This document shows positions 23,248 to 34,464 of a DNA stretch of 64,000 nt, one piece after another; within the stretch, counting starts at the first letter, position 1; every line of letters starts with the position of its first letter. Below the pieces are notes generated by a model. The model saw only the letters and a list, made by a program, of their open reading frames with translations. It had not been told where the DNA came from and ran no database searches. Origin of the DNA: Lasioglossum baleicum. Lineage: Eukaryota > Arthropoda > Insecta > Hymenoptera > Halictidae. The stretch lies in the NCBI RefSeq assembly GCF_051020765.1, contig NC_134935.1, forward strand, positions 8,743,579 through 8,807,578, in the 5' to 3' direction. A program made the position numbers and the translations under genes.

Positions 23248-26200
23248 TTATACTACTTGATACTGTTCTGGTTCTACTTCGTTTATATGGCGTAGAAAGA
23301 ATGTGACTTTGACTTGCTCCACGTGGCGGCAAAGTTTCATGGCTAGACTCGTCCGCAACTTCATGTGCTGTGTCAGAGACGGCAGATTTAACAATAGAAA
23401 CGCTAGTCCGTCGATTTCCTGCAAAATTCAATAAATCTGTATAGCCTACTCAATACTACTCAGTACTACTCAAACTTGACTATTCTCTTTAAAAGTAAAT
23501 CTAGTGTTAGATCATCTTGCATACAATACCTCTTGCTTGACTCTGTACGCGATATCTTTACAATCGTTCGTTTTCCTCAGATATCGGAACACATCGTCGA
23601 CGGTCCAGAACAGGGGATTGGAATCCAGCTTTCGCGTTTTAGGTCGTCTCTGTTTCTTCTGCATCCTAACATACTCTGCATCCGCCTCCGAGCAATCAGA
23701 TTCGATGCTTGTATCCCAATCCCGTTCCCTTTTGCTCGCTCTAGTGACTGTACTGCTTTGGCTACATTTCGACGAATGTTGTTTATTGCTCAAGTTGTTG
23801 GGACTTCCTCTGTCTTTCGTCTTTCTGTCGTTGAACGAGCTTCCGGAGTCTTCTGAGGCGTTGCTCGAGGGTGGTTCGGTTTTGAAGTCGTCCGACTTCT
23901 CCACCTTCTCCAAACCCTTCTGAATCATTATATCTATCTCGGAGAGCTGCGGCCTTTCCGTATCCTCGAAAGACTCCTCGATGCTCGACACGTGTTTCGC
24001 CAAGTCCAGTGACATGAATGGCATCTCGTCCTCGTGATCGAAATCATCGTGCGTTTCTTTTTCCCTGTTCGCCCATCTGCCTCGTCTCCTTTTCTTTCTA
24101 CCACCCCATGGCCTTGGTTTCTGCACCATGATGCTGGTATAACCTTTTGGCTTTCCTCTTTTTCCGGTTCCTACCGATGCAGCTGAAAGAAAACGATAAT
24201 TCACATTAGTTTACACTAGGATCGAGCATTACAAATCCATTGAAGAGGCCACAAAATGCATCGATCACTTCAGAACCAGGAAACCGTCTTTTTTCCAAGA
24301 ATATAATATAATCTATATAATATAATATAAGAATATCATATAATCTACCAACTAGATAAGAAAAAGTACTACAAAATGATTTTTTTACTTTCTTTACAAA
24401 TAAAATCACTAAAAAGGGTACCGAATTTATTTGTGTACCGAATACGTTACTTCATAAAAATAACGAGTGTGCGTGTCTATCCAAATTTTCAACAATTTAT
24501 TATGCATACAAGATAATTTCTTATCTTTGCAATCTCTATAATGGTGAATTCAAAATATTAGAATGCATCCCGTAAACTTAGCGTTCACTCCTAAAGAGGA
24601 AACAGTTTAATAAAATATGATACTCACTGAACTTGGCTTTAGACGTTTTGTGACACCTATCCGGACACTCATTTTCAGGTACATGTAATGGCCCGAAGAG
24701 ATTTGGGCACACCATCAACTTTTTACAAATATTCCTACAAAAGTCAGTCACCATGTCTCCCGACGTGACCACAGCGACGCTAGCGCGATAAGTGTTGTTT
24801 TTATGCTTCGCCTTCAGAACCTCTAAGTGGTAACCGGGATCCGGTTTCGAATCGCATTGCAGCACTTTTAATATACGTGCGCTTCTGTATCCGACGGACA
24901 CGATCATCGATAAAACTTCCCTCATGACCAAAATCACGGGACCAGGTCCAACGGCTTTTGGTAAAGTTGCCAATTTCCCTTTCGAGATCATAGGCCCCGT
25001 GAAACAACGGTAATTAAAATATATTTTCGGGCACCATAAGGAAGAGCGTGGCTCGGATATCGGTATATCCAGAACGTTGTTCTTCTTCTCTTCTTTTGCT
25101 GGCGTTTGCAACTTTTTACATACTTCTACGTAGTCCTTCGGAGGTTTCAGTGGATAGTGATTGGACTCGCACCATCCGACAGGGAATATTTGCAGGCTGT
25201 GCATGTCGACTATATGCTCCGGCCATGTGTTATCATAATTATCTAATTTCAGCCACAAGAGATTGTCCACGATTTTTGTAATGTGCGCGGCGCATATGAT
25301 GTTCTCGTTTCCCGGATCTACTGCTTCCAATCGCATTCCAATTTCGAAACCTGCATCGACTGCACTTTGTCTCTCAGAAAACAGTCCTTCCTCTGCTATA
25401 GTTCCTTGAGTCTCGTTTAAATACGCGTCCCAGTCGAACTCTTCTTCTTTTGGGACCCAACCTTGCGGCAATGTGATTCTGATAATTTAGAATGAAATTT
25501 TAGAGTTAGTACTAGTTGTTTCTTTGGGTATTCCTATACAGAGTGTCCCATTTGAAGTTTCACACGCAATTATTTCCCGAAATGTACCTCGGTGTAAAAA
25601 GTACTTCAAATAAAACTTACTCCGTTTAGTTATAGTACAAAGGGTTAAAGTATAGCATGCTTACTTAATGTCCTGTTTCTTAGCCCAACCAACTGGGAAT
25701 ATATACGGATGTTCAGCAGTGCACAACCATGTGTTCTTTTGAGTACTATTATACATAAACGTCTCTGTGTCTATCGCCTTCGAAGACTCTTCATAAGTAT
25801 CAATATGTACAAGAAAGTAAGTATCATCGAGTACTTTAATGATGGTAGCTGGACATATTTTCATGTGATCATTTGGACTGAGAGCCTCCAACTTCATGCC
25901 AACTTTGAATCCATGCTTCCGATGCTCTATGCTGTTGTTAAACAATTCCTCTTGTAGATCACCATCTTTTGGTATGGTTTCTAACAAATCTTTCCATTGC
26001 TCGTATGTATGCATGTCTACTATACAACTGGGAGGCTCTAAAAACCAAGTCGAATCCGATTTGGAAGCGAATCCATATGGATGAAGGTGTTCCGATGTGC
26101 AGAATATCCAGAAATCTTTGCGCGACGAACCAGGTGTGTCGTATCTTAATAGTAAACGTCCTCCTATGTTCTCTATGATCTGAAATCAATGAATAGGTAA

Positions 26201-27415
26201 GGAAAAGATGATAATAGTAAACGAAAATTTATACATTGCTGCTTACCGTGGCCACCCATAATTTGTAGGGATGCAGAGTGTCGCCGACTTCAACTTTCAT
26301 GCCTTGTTTAATTCTCTCTGTCATGCTGAGACCATCCTATAGACAATGGTGAGTTAACAGTGGAAGAGTAGCCTCAGAAATCTGAAGTTACAGAATGATA
26401 TTATTAGTTTGCAACTTACCCCTGATAACATTTCAGGTGGAACAGTCCGGGCTGTTGTTAAAAATTCTGTCAATTTTTCCACACAGTCCGGAGACCTCTG
26501 AATTACGATATCAGGAGGTTCTAATTTTTTATTATTCTTCACACACCAGCCAAGCTCGTGGGCAGCTTCTTTGGTGAGGTTGAACCAGAATTCCAAGGAT
26601 CTGTCATCCCCACCAAAATATCTCAAGCGCAGCAGAGGTCCGCACGCCATCACGATCGAAGCTACCCAAAATTTCAAATTCTCCTCGTCTGCGGTTTTTG
26701 AAAGTGGTACCTCAAGCGACATGCCAATTTCGATGCCACTCTGCAGCGTAAGTTCCACGTGTGGGAACATAATTTGTGGCACCTCAACGCTTTCTGTGGC
26801 ATCAAGGTAATCTTGCCAGAAGAATCCATATTCTACAACATGAATTTTCATTTTTAATATAAATTAAAATATACAATTGATATAGAACGAAAAATAAATA
26901 TTTACGATTATAATGTATTTCGTATAAACAAATAATTTCTCCGAATTTATATTTTCTATTAAAATTATTTTAATTTAAACGTGACAATACAGGTGGGAGT
27001 AGATTAGAAAAAGAAAGATATCTTGTGTGATAGATTTTAAAGTTATGTTAATTAAACGAGATTATAAAAGTGAACAGCATCGATTCGTGAATATTATAAC
27101 GTTGACGAGCTAAAACGGATCATTTAAGTTTGATAAATAATCATAAGTAAAGGTAACATTAATAGGAAACGTAAGTTAAAAGCTCGTTAAACATTATCAC
27201 AATGGAATCCCCGACGAATAGTCAGCGAGCCGTGTTCAAAAACTTGGAAGGTTACGGGATAATAGAAACGGTGGATTTTACCGCAAACAAACGTCGCTGT
27301 TATATAATAAAAATAGCGCGAATCATGAGTGCGAAATTAATCTAGGAAAGAATGATTAATTCGATTTACCTCCTTCTTGCACTTTCTCTTGCGTGCAGCC
27401 CTCGCGAGGTTCCAT
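23248..27415 (-). CDS. Sfmbt: Sfmbt, Scm-related four-MBT-domain Polycomb-group protein (complete, 7 exons)
   Basis: Coding exons on the minus strand: 27415-27370, 26832-26420, 26336-26247, 26179-25665, 25478-24628, 24182-23530 and 23418-23248. Junctions are GT-AG and phases agree, giving 912 residues. Four MBT repeats span about residues 20-470, each with the conserved GM(K/S/R)LE and GW(C/A) signatures. A SLED domain begins near residue 504 (CPKIYFNYRCFTGP). A basic, AT-hook-like stretch (GKRGKPKGY, GGRKKRRRGRW) and a Ser/acidic linker follow, and a C-terminal SAM domain (about 840-905) starts at DSNPLFWTVDDVFRYLR. In flies Sfmbt binds mono- and dimethylated histone lysines and pairs with Pho in the PhoRC complex at Polycomb response elements. 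The short N-terminus before MBT1 leaves no room for the FCS zinc finger of fly Sfmbt, so it resembles vertebrate SFMBT1. An unseen upstream exon is possible. The last exon is only found by following the splice phase. Confidence 0.95.
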
Positions 27416-29980
27416 GATATCGTTATATGTATGTAATATATTATAAAGCCTGCACATAAATACAATTCGAATGAATCCCGATTCTCTCGGTTAATCAACA
27501 ATAAAACAAACGTGTTATCTGTCGCTGTCGAATGCGTTCGACGTATCGCGAATTATTCTACGACCTACCTTGTCGCGTAACGTACGTATTTTTCGAAAAT
27601 CCCGTGGTGCTTGTTTTAATGAAAAATAATATCGTCGATCGTAGCTGCCCGTGCCGCTCTATACTGGTCTACCGTGCGTGTCTTACTGTCTCTCTCACTC
27701 TCTTCTCTCTCTCTCTCCCGCTTTCCCTCTCTCTCTCTTTTTTTGCTTGTCGTTACCCGCCTCTCTCGTGCTTGGCAAACTTGTCCCAAATATCAGAGCT
27801 ACCTACTTCGAATTGAGCAACATTTTGAATTACCTTCAGCGTTATTTCATGAAACGACTGCTGCCCTCCATCGTTCCATGTGCAAACGCTTTAACCCTTT
27901 CAAATCGTCAACCTTCTTTTCAGAAAGTCATGCTCACCGTACCTTTTGTTCACCGCGTGCAACATATCTTTCGCGATTGTTCTCGCTGCAACTTTTTACG
28001 TGTAACGTATTAACCCCCTACCAAATAATATCAAGTCAGTCTCCTATGTATGTAGTAATTTATTCAGAACAAAAAAGTTCTAAGCAGTGTAGCTGCGAAA
28101 GAATATTATTTGGCGAGGGGTTAAACACCACCCCTGCTCGAAAATATATAAATATATGGTTGTACAAGGAATTATTCGAACGATACATAAAGAACAAGAT
28201 TTCTTAGTTTTGTACATCTTGTATGAAGACAAACATCATTACTAGACTGCGGATATTTACGTAAAATAAAAATGTTCTGTATTAATTGTAGGAAACAGGA
28301 GTTAGTGCAAAATGTATTTCTTCTTCAATATTCTTAAATTTTTTCAATACCTTCACTGTTCTGTATTTCACTTACGTATATATTTTTGCTATAAATGTAT
28401 GAAATGCTAATCATTATACGTTTGCTGTTATCGTAAATAAAAAAGAAACTTTCTATACATAATACATATACAGCAATAATTCTAATGAATTATCGTCGGA
28501 AAGAGTGAAAAGTATGGTACGAAAAATCTGTAAAAAATACGATCCGAAATATAATAAATATTAATTTATTACAATATAAGTATACCTAACAATGAATCTA
28601 AATACATGTATATTAGATATACGTTCTCAATAAATAGAGTGACGTTTCAACTTCACGTTCACCATGAATAAGAATCTTTATTCGCTAAAATAAATTAGCC
28701 CTCTATAATATTGCATTCTCGAAAATAATCTATGAAAAGAATAATTTGCATAAAGCTCCGCAATCTAACGATGCTCGAGATAGTGGATCGGTAACGATCG
28801 AGGAATTTCAAACCGAAGAGAGATAAGTATCGCGATATTATTTATATTTCTTATCGTAATTCCCGAAGACGTTTTTAGTACAAACAGATGGATCGAGTAA
28901 TGAATCTACGATTTTTTACGTTATCAGAAATGAACCAAACTCGTTTGCACACGGAACAATCGTTTTTACTAAACGCAGAGCAACCGTATGTAACAAGCTA
29001 GCAGCAAATCAATTCTGTGATCGAGAAAAATTCCTACCTTCGTATCCTGAACACGTGTCTTTCGCAACGAACAATACGTAAATACACTATGAAAATCTGT
29101 GGTACACTGATTCGATGCACGAGTTATCCGTTTGTGGTGACTCGTGTACACGCGTACCTTTAATTGTGTCATACATTGTAGAACGATGTTGCATATCTAT
29201 AATATGTTACAAAGACGAGACAGAAATATGTATATATTAGCAGCGAATCGTGTGTACTCGTTAGAAAATCGATACAATCGGTGGAACACGCTTTTCGTTT
29301 CACTTCCGCACGCGCGTCTCTCACGCACCTTTGTGCTCTTTAATACACAATATATGTACATATATAAATGAAATAACAACGAAACCGTTGCTGTTCAGTT
29401 GCTGTTCTACAGCCTTTATGTTTCGCAAAGATTTAACTAAAACATATAGTCGTAAGATATATAATCAGAACTCGTGAGACGAGCTTCGGATCGCTGTCGA
29501 AATCGAAATTCTACAAAAGATCGCTGTGCTCTTGTATCGTGTTTTTTCTTCAGTAGCATCCCAGCAGGATAAACTTAATTGAATCGAGATTGTAAAAACT
29601 ATTGAAATGGTGTGCAACCTGCTATTACCAATAGAGGAAAGTCAAGGAGTTACAAATAGTCGATCGTTTTATATTTTGTTGTTCTTGATTGAAACGAGAA
29701 TGCGTTTTTCATCGTAGAAAAATAGACGAATTATTCGTTCCACGCTGTTTAATTTTCAGCACATGTGTTCGGAAAAATATGTAAATACGACACAAATAGT
29801 TCAACTGTTTTCTGCTTTTTCGAAGTTTTCCATACTGCTAGCAGACGACGCGCGTCGCTCGTTTTACATAGTTGAAAATGGTTGAAAACACCAATGCACG
29901 TCGAGGGGATGCAATTTCTCTTGAAAGTATTTTTATGATCGTGTAACAGGCATTTTCGATCGCACGATCAGCCCCGGAAT
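27416..29980. other. Intergenic region between divergent Sfmbt and mtRF1
   Basis: No coding signal is seen. It holds a CT-rich simple repeat (about 27,684-27,745), a TTAA-flanked MITE (28,010-28,124) and two hAT-like MITE ends (near 28,244 and 28,748). Promoters of both flanking genes must lie here, but no core element is clear. Confidence 0.5.
28010..28124. mobile_element. TTAA-flanked MITE, 115 bp
   Basis: Begins TTAACCCCCTACCAAATAAT and ends ATTATTTGGCGAGGGGTTAA, inverted repeats with TTAA at both outer edges. Confidence 0.75.
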
Positions 29981-31670
29981 ATGTTTCTCTTACGAAGATG
30001 CGTGTTCAATGCTGTGGGCAAAATCAAGGCTCTCGAATCCCGGGTTCCGCTGTTACCTAACCTCAAAATTGGAATCCCTTCACTTTGTGGCAACTCGTTC
30101 TATACGGCGACGAAGTCGCTCGCGGAAGATGCGACTGTTAAAGAGTATTTGAATCATCTGGTGAACGCACATCAGAATGGAAACGTGAAAAGCGAAGGTA
30201 TAGGCGAGATTTTGAAAATACGAGCTGTGCCAGCCTTGTTAAACGAAAAGCTCAGCATAATAGAGAGTTTGAAGAGCTTGGAGGAACTTGGTGAGTTCTC
30301 GAAAGATCGGGTCGCAAAGTAATGGAACCGTTTCTGTAGAAATTTTTCGTTTTAGGGAATCTAGAAAGGTTGCGTAGATAAAATGTATACTATTTTGTAC
30401 TTCGTTGCTTCTTCATTGGCCAAAGAAGATTACAGGACGGGAGACGATGCGAGCTCCAGTTTTTAACTATAACTCAGCCTTTAAAGATGCGCACGGTACA
30501 AGAAGTTTCTCGATTGGTATCCTGGAGAAATCTAAAAACTTTGTAACAGTTGCTGCCATATAAATAATCAGGTTGAGAGTTTCTCGAATACGCTGTATGT
30601 ACTAAAAAATATAGAGCACTCTATAGAGTACTGGATTCTCCTTTTAGTAAGTACTATAAGAAACAGCATGGTTCCATTACTTTGTCTACAAGTTTAAAGC
30701 GCTCTTATCAATATAATAAATAAATTGTTTTCCAGCTCGCGAGAATGAAGAGATGAAGAAACTGGCTAAAGAAGAGGAAGTGATTTACGAGCAGCAGCTT
30801 CGGGATATAGACAGCAAAATATTGGAAGTAATTTTAGAGAATCTGAGCACAGAGAATTACGACAATGTTATCGTGGAGATTCTACCAGGTGTGGGAGGAC
30901 AGGAGGCAATGCTGTTTGCCAAGGACCTATTGGATATGTACACTGGACATTTAGATTACTTTGGATTGGAATATGACATGATAGACTTGGATGAAAACGA
31001 GTTGGGTGGTATAAGGAAAGCCGTTATGGCGGTAACAAGTCCAGAGGGGTTTAGGAAATTGAAGTACGAGGGTGGAGTGCACAGGGTGCAAAGAATACCG
31101 GCGACAGAGAGATCTGGACGATTGCACACGAGCACGGCTACGGTGGTTGTATTGCCGGAGCCTAAAAACATAGAAATTGAGCTGGAGGAGAAAGATTTGA
31201 AGATAGAAACGAAAAGAGCGTCCGGCGCGGGTGGCCAGCACGTGAACACCACGGACTCGGCAATCAGGATAACCCATTTGCCGACCGGCATAAGCGTGAA
31301 TTGCCAGATCGGCAAGTCGCAGCATCAGAACAAAAAGTGGGCGCTGATGAAACTGAGGAGTATACTGTACGATCAGCAGTCTGAGAAGCAAACCTCGTTC
31401 ATCAGCAGGTTGCGCAAGAAGCAAATAGGAATGAAGTCCAGGAACGAGAAGATCAGGACGTACAATTACAATCAAGACCGTGTGACGGATCATAGAATAG
31501 CAAACGGCACGACGCACTCGTTGAAGACATTCATGAAGGGCGGTCAAGCGTTGGATGAGCTGGAGGACAAGCTCCAGCAGGATATGCAGCAAAAGATCTT
31601 GCTGGAGATAGTGCAGAGGACGGAGAACGAGTTGAAGCAGGCGCGGCGGCGTTGCGAAGGAGAGGGTTGA
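29981..31670 (+). CDS. mtRF1: Mitochondrial peptide chain release factor 1 (complete, 2 exons)
   Basis: Exon 1 is 29981-30290 and exon 2 is 30736-31670. The donor G|GTGAGT and acceptor TTTTCCAG|CT join in frame (E-L-A-R-E-N) to give 414 residues. The N-terminus (MFLLRRCVFNAVGKIKALES) is basic and Arg-rich with few acids, as expected of a mitochondrial presequence. The class I release-factor core is intact. It includes GGQEAMLFA in domain 2, the codon-recognition loop HRVQRIPATERSGR carrying PAT (bacterial RF1 type, whereas human MTRF1L has PKT), and the catalytic GAGGQHVNTTDSA with GGQ, followed by LRKKQIGMKSRNEKIRTYNY and DRVTDHR. The protein should hydrolyse peptidyl-tRNA at UAA/UAG codons in mitochondrial ribosomes. 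The antisense frame across exon 2 (31682-30951) is a shadow. Confidence 0.96.
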
Positions 31671-31755
31671 TTTATCATTCAAACGTTCGGCGAGAGATTT
31701 TGATAAGAAACGACTTCATTTTACATAGGCAAGCCATTGTACATAGCAAATCGGT

Positions 31756-31761
31756 AATAAA
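31756..31761 (+). terminator. Poly(A) signal AATAAA, mtRF1
   Basis: A canonical AATAAA lies 86 bases after the mtRF1 stop codon and is followed by a GT-rich stretch, a normal arrangement for a short 3' UTR. Confidence 0.65.
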
Positions 31762-33989
31762 CTCTGTGTAATACAAGTAACATTCATTCGTCTTTCGGCA
31801 TCGAAACTCGCCACTTTTGTTTGTTTTGTTTTGTACCTGGCCGCGAACAGAGCGCCAGATCCCGCTCGAGGAAGCAGAGAGCCGGCGTTAGTAGAGAGTT
31901 CAGTTGTTTTCTTTATTTTGAAAAACATACAACAAGATTATCTTCTCTTTGGTAATTGTTTTGCTCTCGAACCGCGCGTGTCCAAAGGCACGCATTCTTG
32001 TAACGTCTTTGTATAATACAGTAATATACAAAATTAATATCCGTAATCTGTATAAATATCAAACGACGACACCGTCTTACGTTCGGTTAATGTACAAAGC
32101 GCAAAAATCTGTTGTGAAATGTGTCCCATATATTGTCGGTGTCCGCGGGCACGCGTCACGGCCCTGCCCTCGCCCCTGCCCCGGAGTAGCATACCCCTAA
32201 TCAGACCCTAACTACTTATTTCGTCGCTCTGGGAAATTACGCTGGCGCAAGCGAATTATAACCGGGCAAGTCAAATGCGATTTCATCATCGAGACGGCTC
32301 CGTTCGGCGATTACATCGCGCGAAACGTAGATACGTGCTACCTACGAGCCCCGAATTGACTTCCTCGTTCTCAGCTCGGCTCTTTAAGCGAGGGATATGT
32401 GTTACGGCCACCGGAAGTCGCCTAATCCCACGCCGAGCCCAAAGCAAGCTGCGAACTTACGCTCAACGCGATATAACGCGACCATGATCGTGCGCGTTTC
32501 AACCAGAGCCACAAGAATTCTCATCAAGAATTATTTTATTTTTTTTAACTACGACGTACCAGACCGAAAAATCTGAAAAGAATTGGGGACGGTGCTGATG
32601 ACAATACCGATAATGCCACAATTATAGTATTTCTCAACTGTTCTACATATAGGTTAGTGAAGCTGCATACGGGAATTTAATTGAATTACGTGTTGCAGAG
32701 AGTTCTGAAAAGAAAAGGAGCATCTTGGACTTGGAATTATTTGTAAATCAACCGAATGTTCGAACTTACAGCCCCAGCTTGAGTTACGACCTCGCGATCA
32801 ACAACGAACCTGAGTATGATTCCCCATTAAAAATTGAATGAAAGAATAACTAAACTAGGATTACGATGGGGTGGGGGTCTAAATCTTGCAGAACACATTT
32901 AGTTGACGAGGAACTGTCTTCCCCCGTTGTTCCCTCATTCTGTCGGTGTAAGATTTTCGATCGAGTACCCTAGGTATGATCTATTTTCGAAAGACACTTG
33001 AAATATGTTCGCAGTCGTCATAGCTGTCCATTACACTTTTAATGGCCGCGTCTCAGGTGTCTTTATTCTAAAAGCAGAACAAAGTGGACTTAATCCGCCA
33101 TTGGTCACGAGGGAATATCGCTCGATATCCCGAGAACACAGCGAGCTAGTATCAACGTCGAACTCTAACGTATACCAGAGAAGGGCAAAACTTTTGTTCA
33201 GCCACAGCTAGCGCGGTCAAATCACTTGAATCCGTTCGATTCGTGGTTCGATAAAAATCTTGCCCGTCTTTGTCGGATTTGGGCTGAAGTAACGACAACG
33301 AGGGGCAGAGCAGAGACACCCACGCGCGTGGCAGACAACGCGTTGCATTTCGGGCAGTAAGGTCGTTTGTTTCGTTAGAACTAGTGTTCGGCACCGAGTC
33401 GCGGACGTCCTCTTCAGGTTCTTGGTTGCCGCGCCGTGAAGACGACGATGACGGTCATCGTCTGCCGAGAATTCTATGCACAAAATAGCCTGAACCGTGA
33501 ACCGACCCTCGGAGAGTACAACAGACAGCACCAGAAGCCTGTCTCCGCTAGTACAGCGTCGCTATTTATACAGTATAGTACTCGCCCCGAGAATGATCGA
33601 ACGTCCTACTCTGGGAGTAAACAAATTATTTGTACTCATTATTAGAGACAATACTAATTATCAAGACAATACTAAGTAAGATAAAAGTTTATTACTTGTG
33701 TAGTTATTCCTTCCCGAAATCTTCATCAACGTGATCCACCATTTGTGATCGAAACGGGGCCGTACACGCTACAAAAAAGGAACAAGAGACCCTTTTAACC
33801 CTTATCGGACGTCAGATACTTGGCCGATAAAGTTTGCTATGTCGCGCAACAAGTAACAATCGTCCGCAACATGAAAAAGTAGAATGTAACATGGGAGGAG
33901 ACATACACGTCCGACAAGGGTTGAACCTTCAGCAAACTATAAACAACGTATCGTTTGTCCGCCAGATGATGGCTGGGCGAAGTGTTTAC

Positions 33990-34112
33990 GCGTTCACTCT
34001 AAACAACGTCTTCAGCCAATAGCAATCTTTATTATATTGGCAATATAATTATATTTATTATATTATATTATATAGGCTATTGGCTGAAGACATTAGTTAG
34101 AGCGATAATGTA
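33990..34112. repeat. Palindrome with AT-rich centre
   Basis: CTCTAAACAACGTCTTCAGC and CCAATAGC at the left are mirrored by GCTATTGGCTGAAGAC and TTAGTTAGAGCG at the right, around a TATTATAT-rich loop. Confidence 0.6.
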
Positions 34113-34464
34113 AATAAGATGATTCGTCTTCAGCCCCGGGGTTCGATCACTCTCGGAGCGAGTACCGTGGATACTAGAGTACCTCGAAACTGCGGTAACT
34201 ATGAAAAACCAGAGAAAAGAAAAGAACATCGACTGCTTCGCAACGAATCGGCCCGAATTGTACTTTCTCTCGTTCAGAAGCTGAATGACGATTGGCAAGT
34301 GTAATCTCGTCGCTCGAGAGCGCCGCTAACGCGTTCTATGATGGCCATGAAGGACGTAGGACCCGTCTGCGAAAAGGAGAACCGTCGAGAGACACCTCCC
34401 CGTCTGGTATCGTTGGTTTTCTCGGACCCCACGCGACGATGAAGGTCTCCGGAGTCGGGTTAAA

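Larger units (their letters stand above)
31680..34464. other. Intergenic region between convergent mtRF1 and alpha-2/delta A
   Basis: After the mtRF1 poly(A) signal there is no supported gene. Short overlapping frames on both strands lack domains. It contains a palindromic element (33,990-34,112). The part next to 34,464 should be the 3' UTR of alpha-2/delta A, but its end was not placed. Confidence 0.5.

Noticed and set aside
23222..23431. Minus-strand frame starting after GCAG near 23,420
   Set aside because: It is in the wrong phase. The splice phase from 23,530 selects another frame, which encodes the end of the SAM domain and stops at 23,248.
27674..28207. 177-codon frame beginning with Leu/Ser repeats
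   Set aside because: Its start is a translated CT microsatellite, and the rest crosses a MITE.
30951..31682. 243-codon antisense open frame over mtRF1 exon 2
   Set aside because: It mirrors a conserved release-factor exon, is Leu/Arg/His-rich and has no domain; a typical shadow frame.
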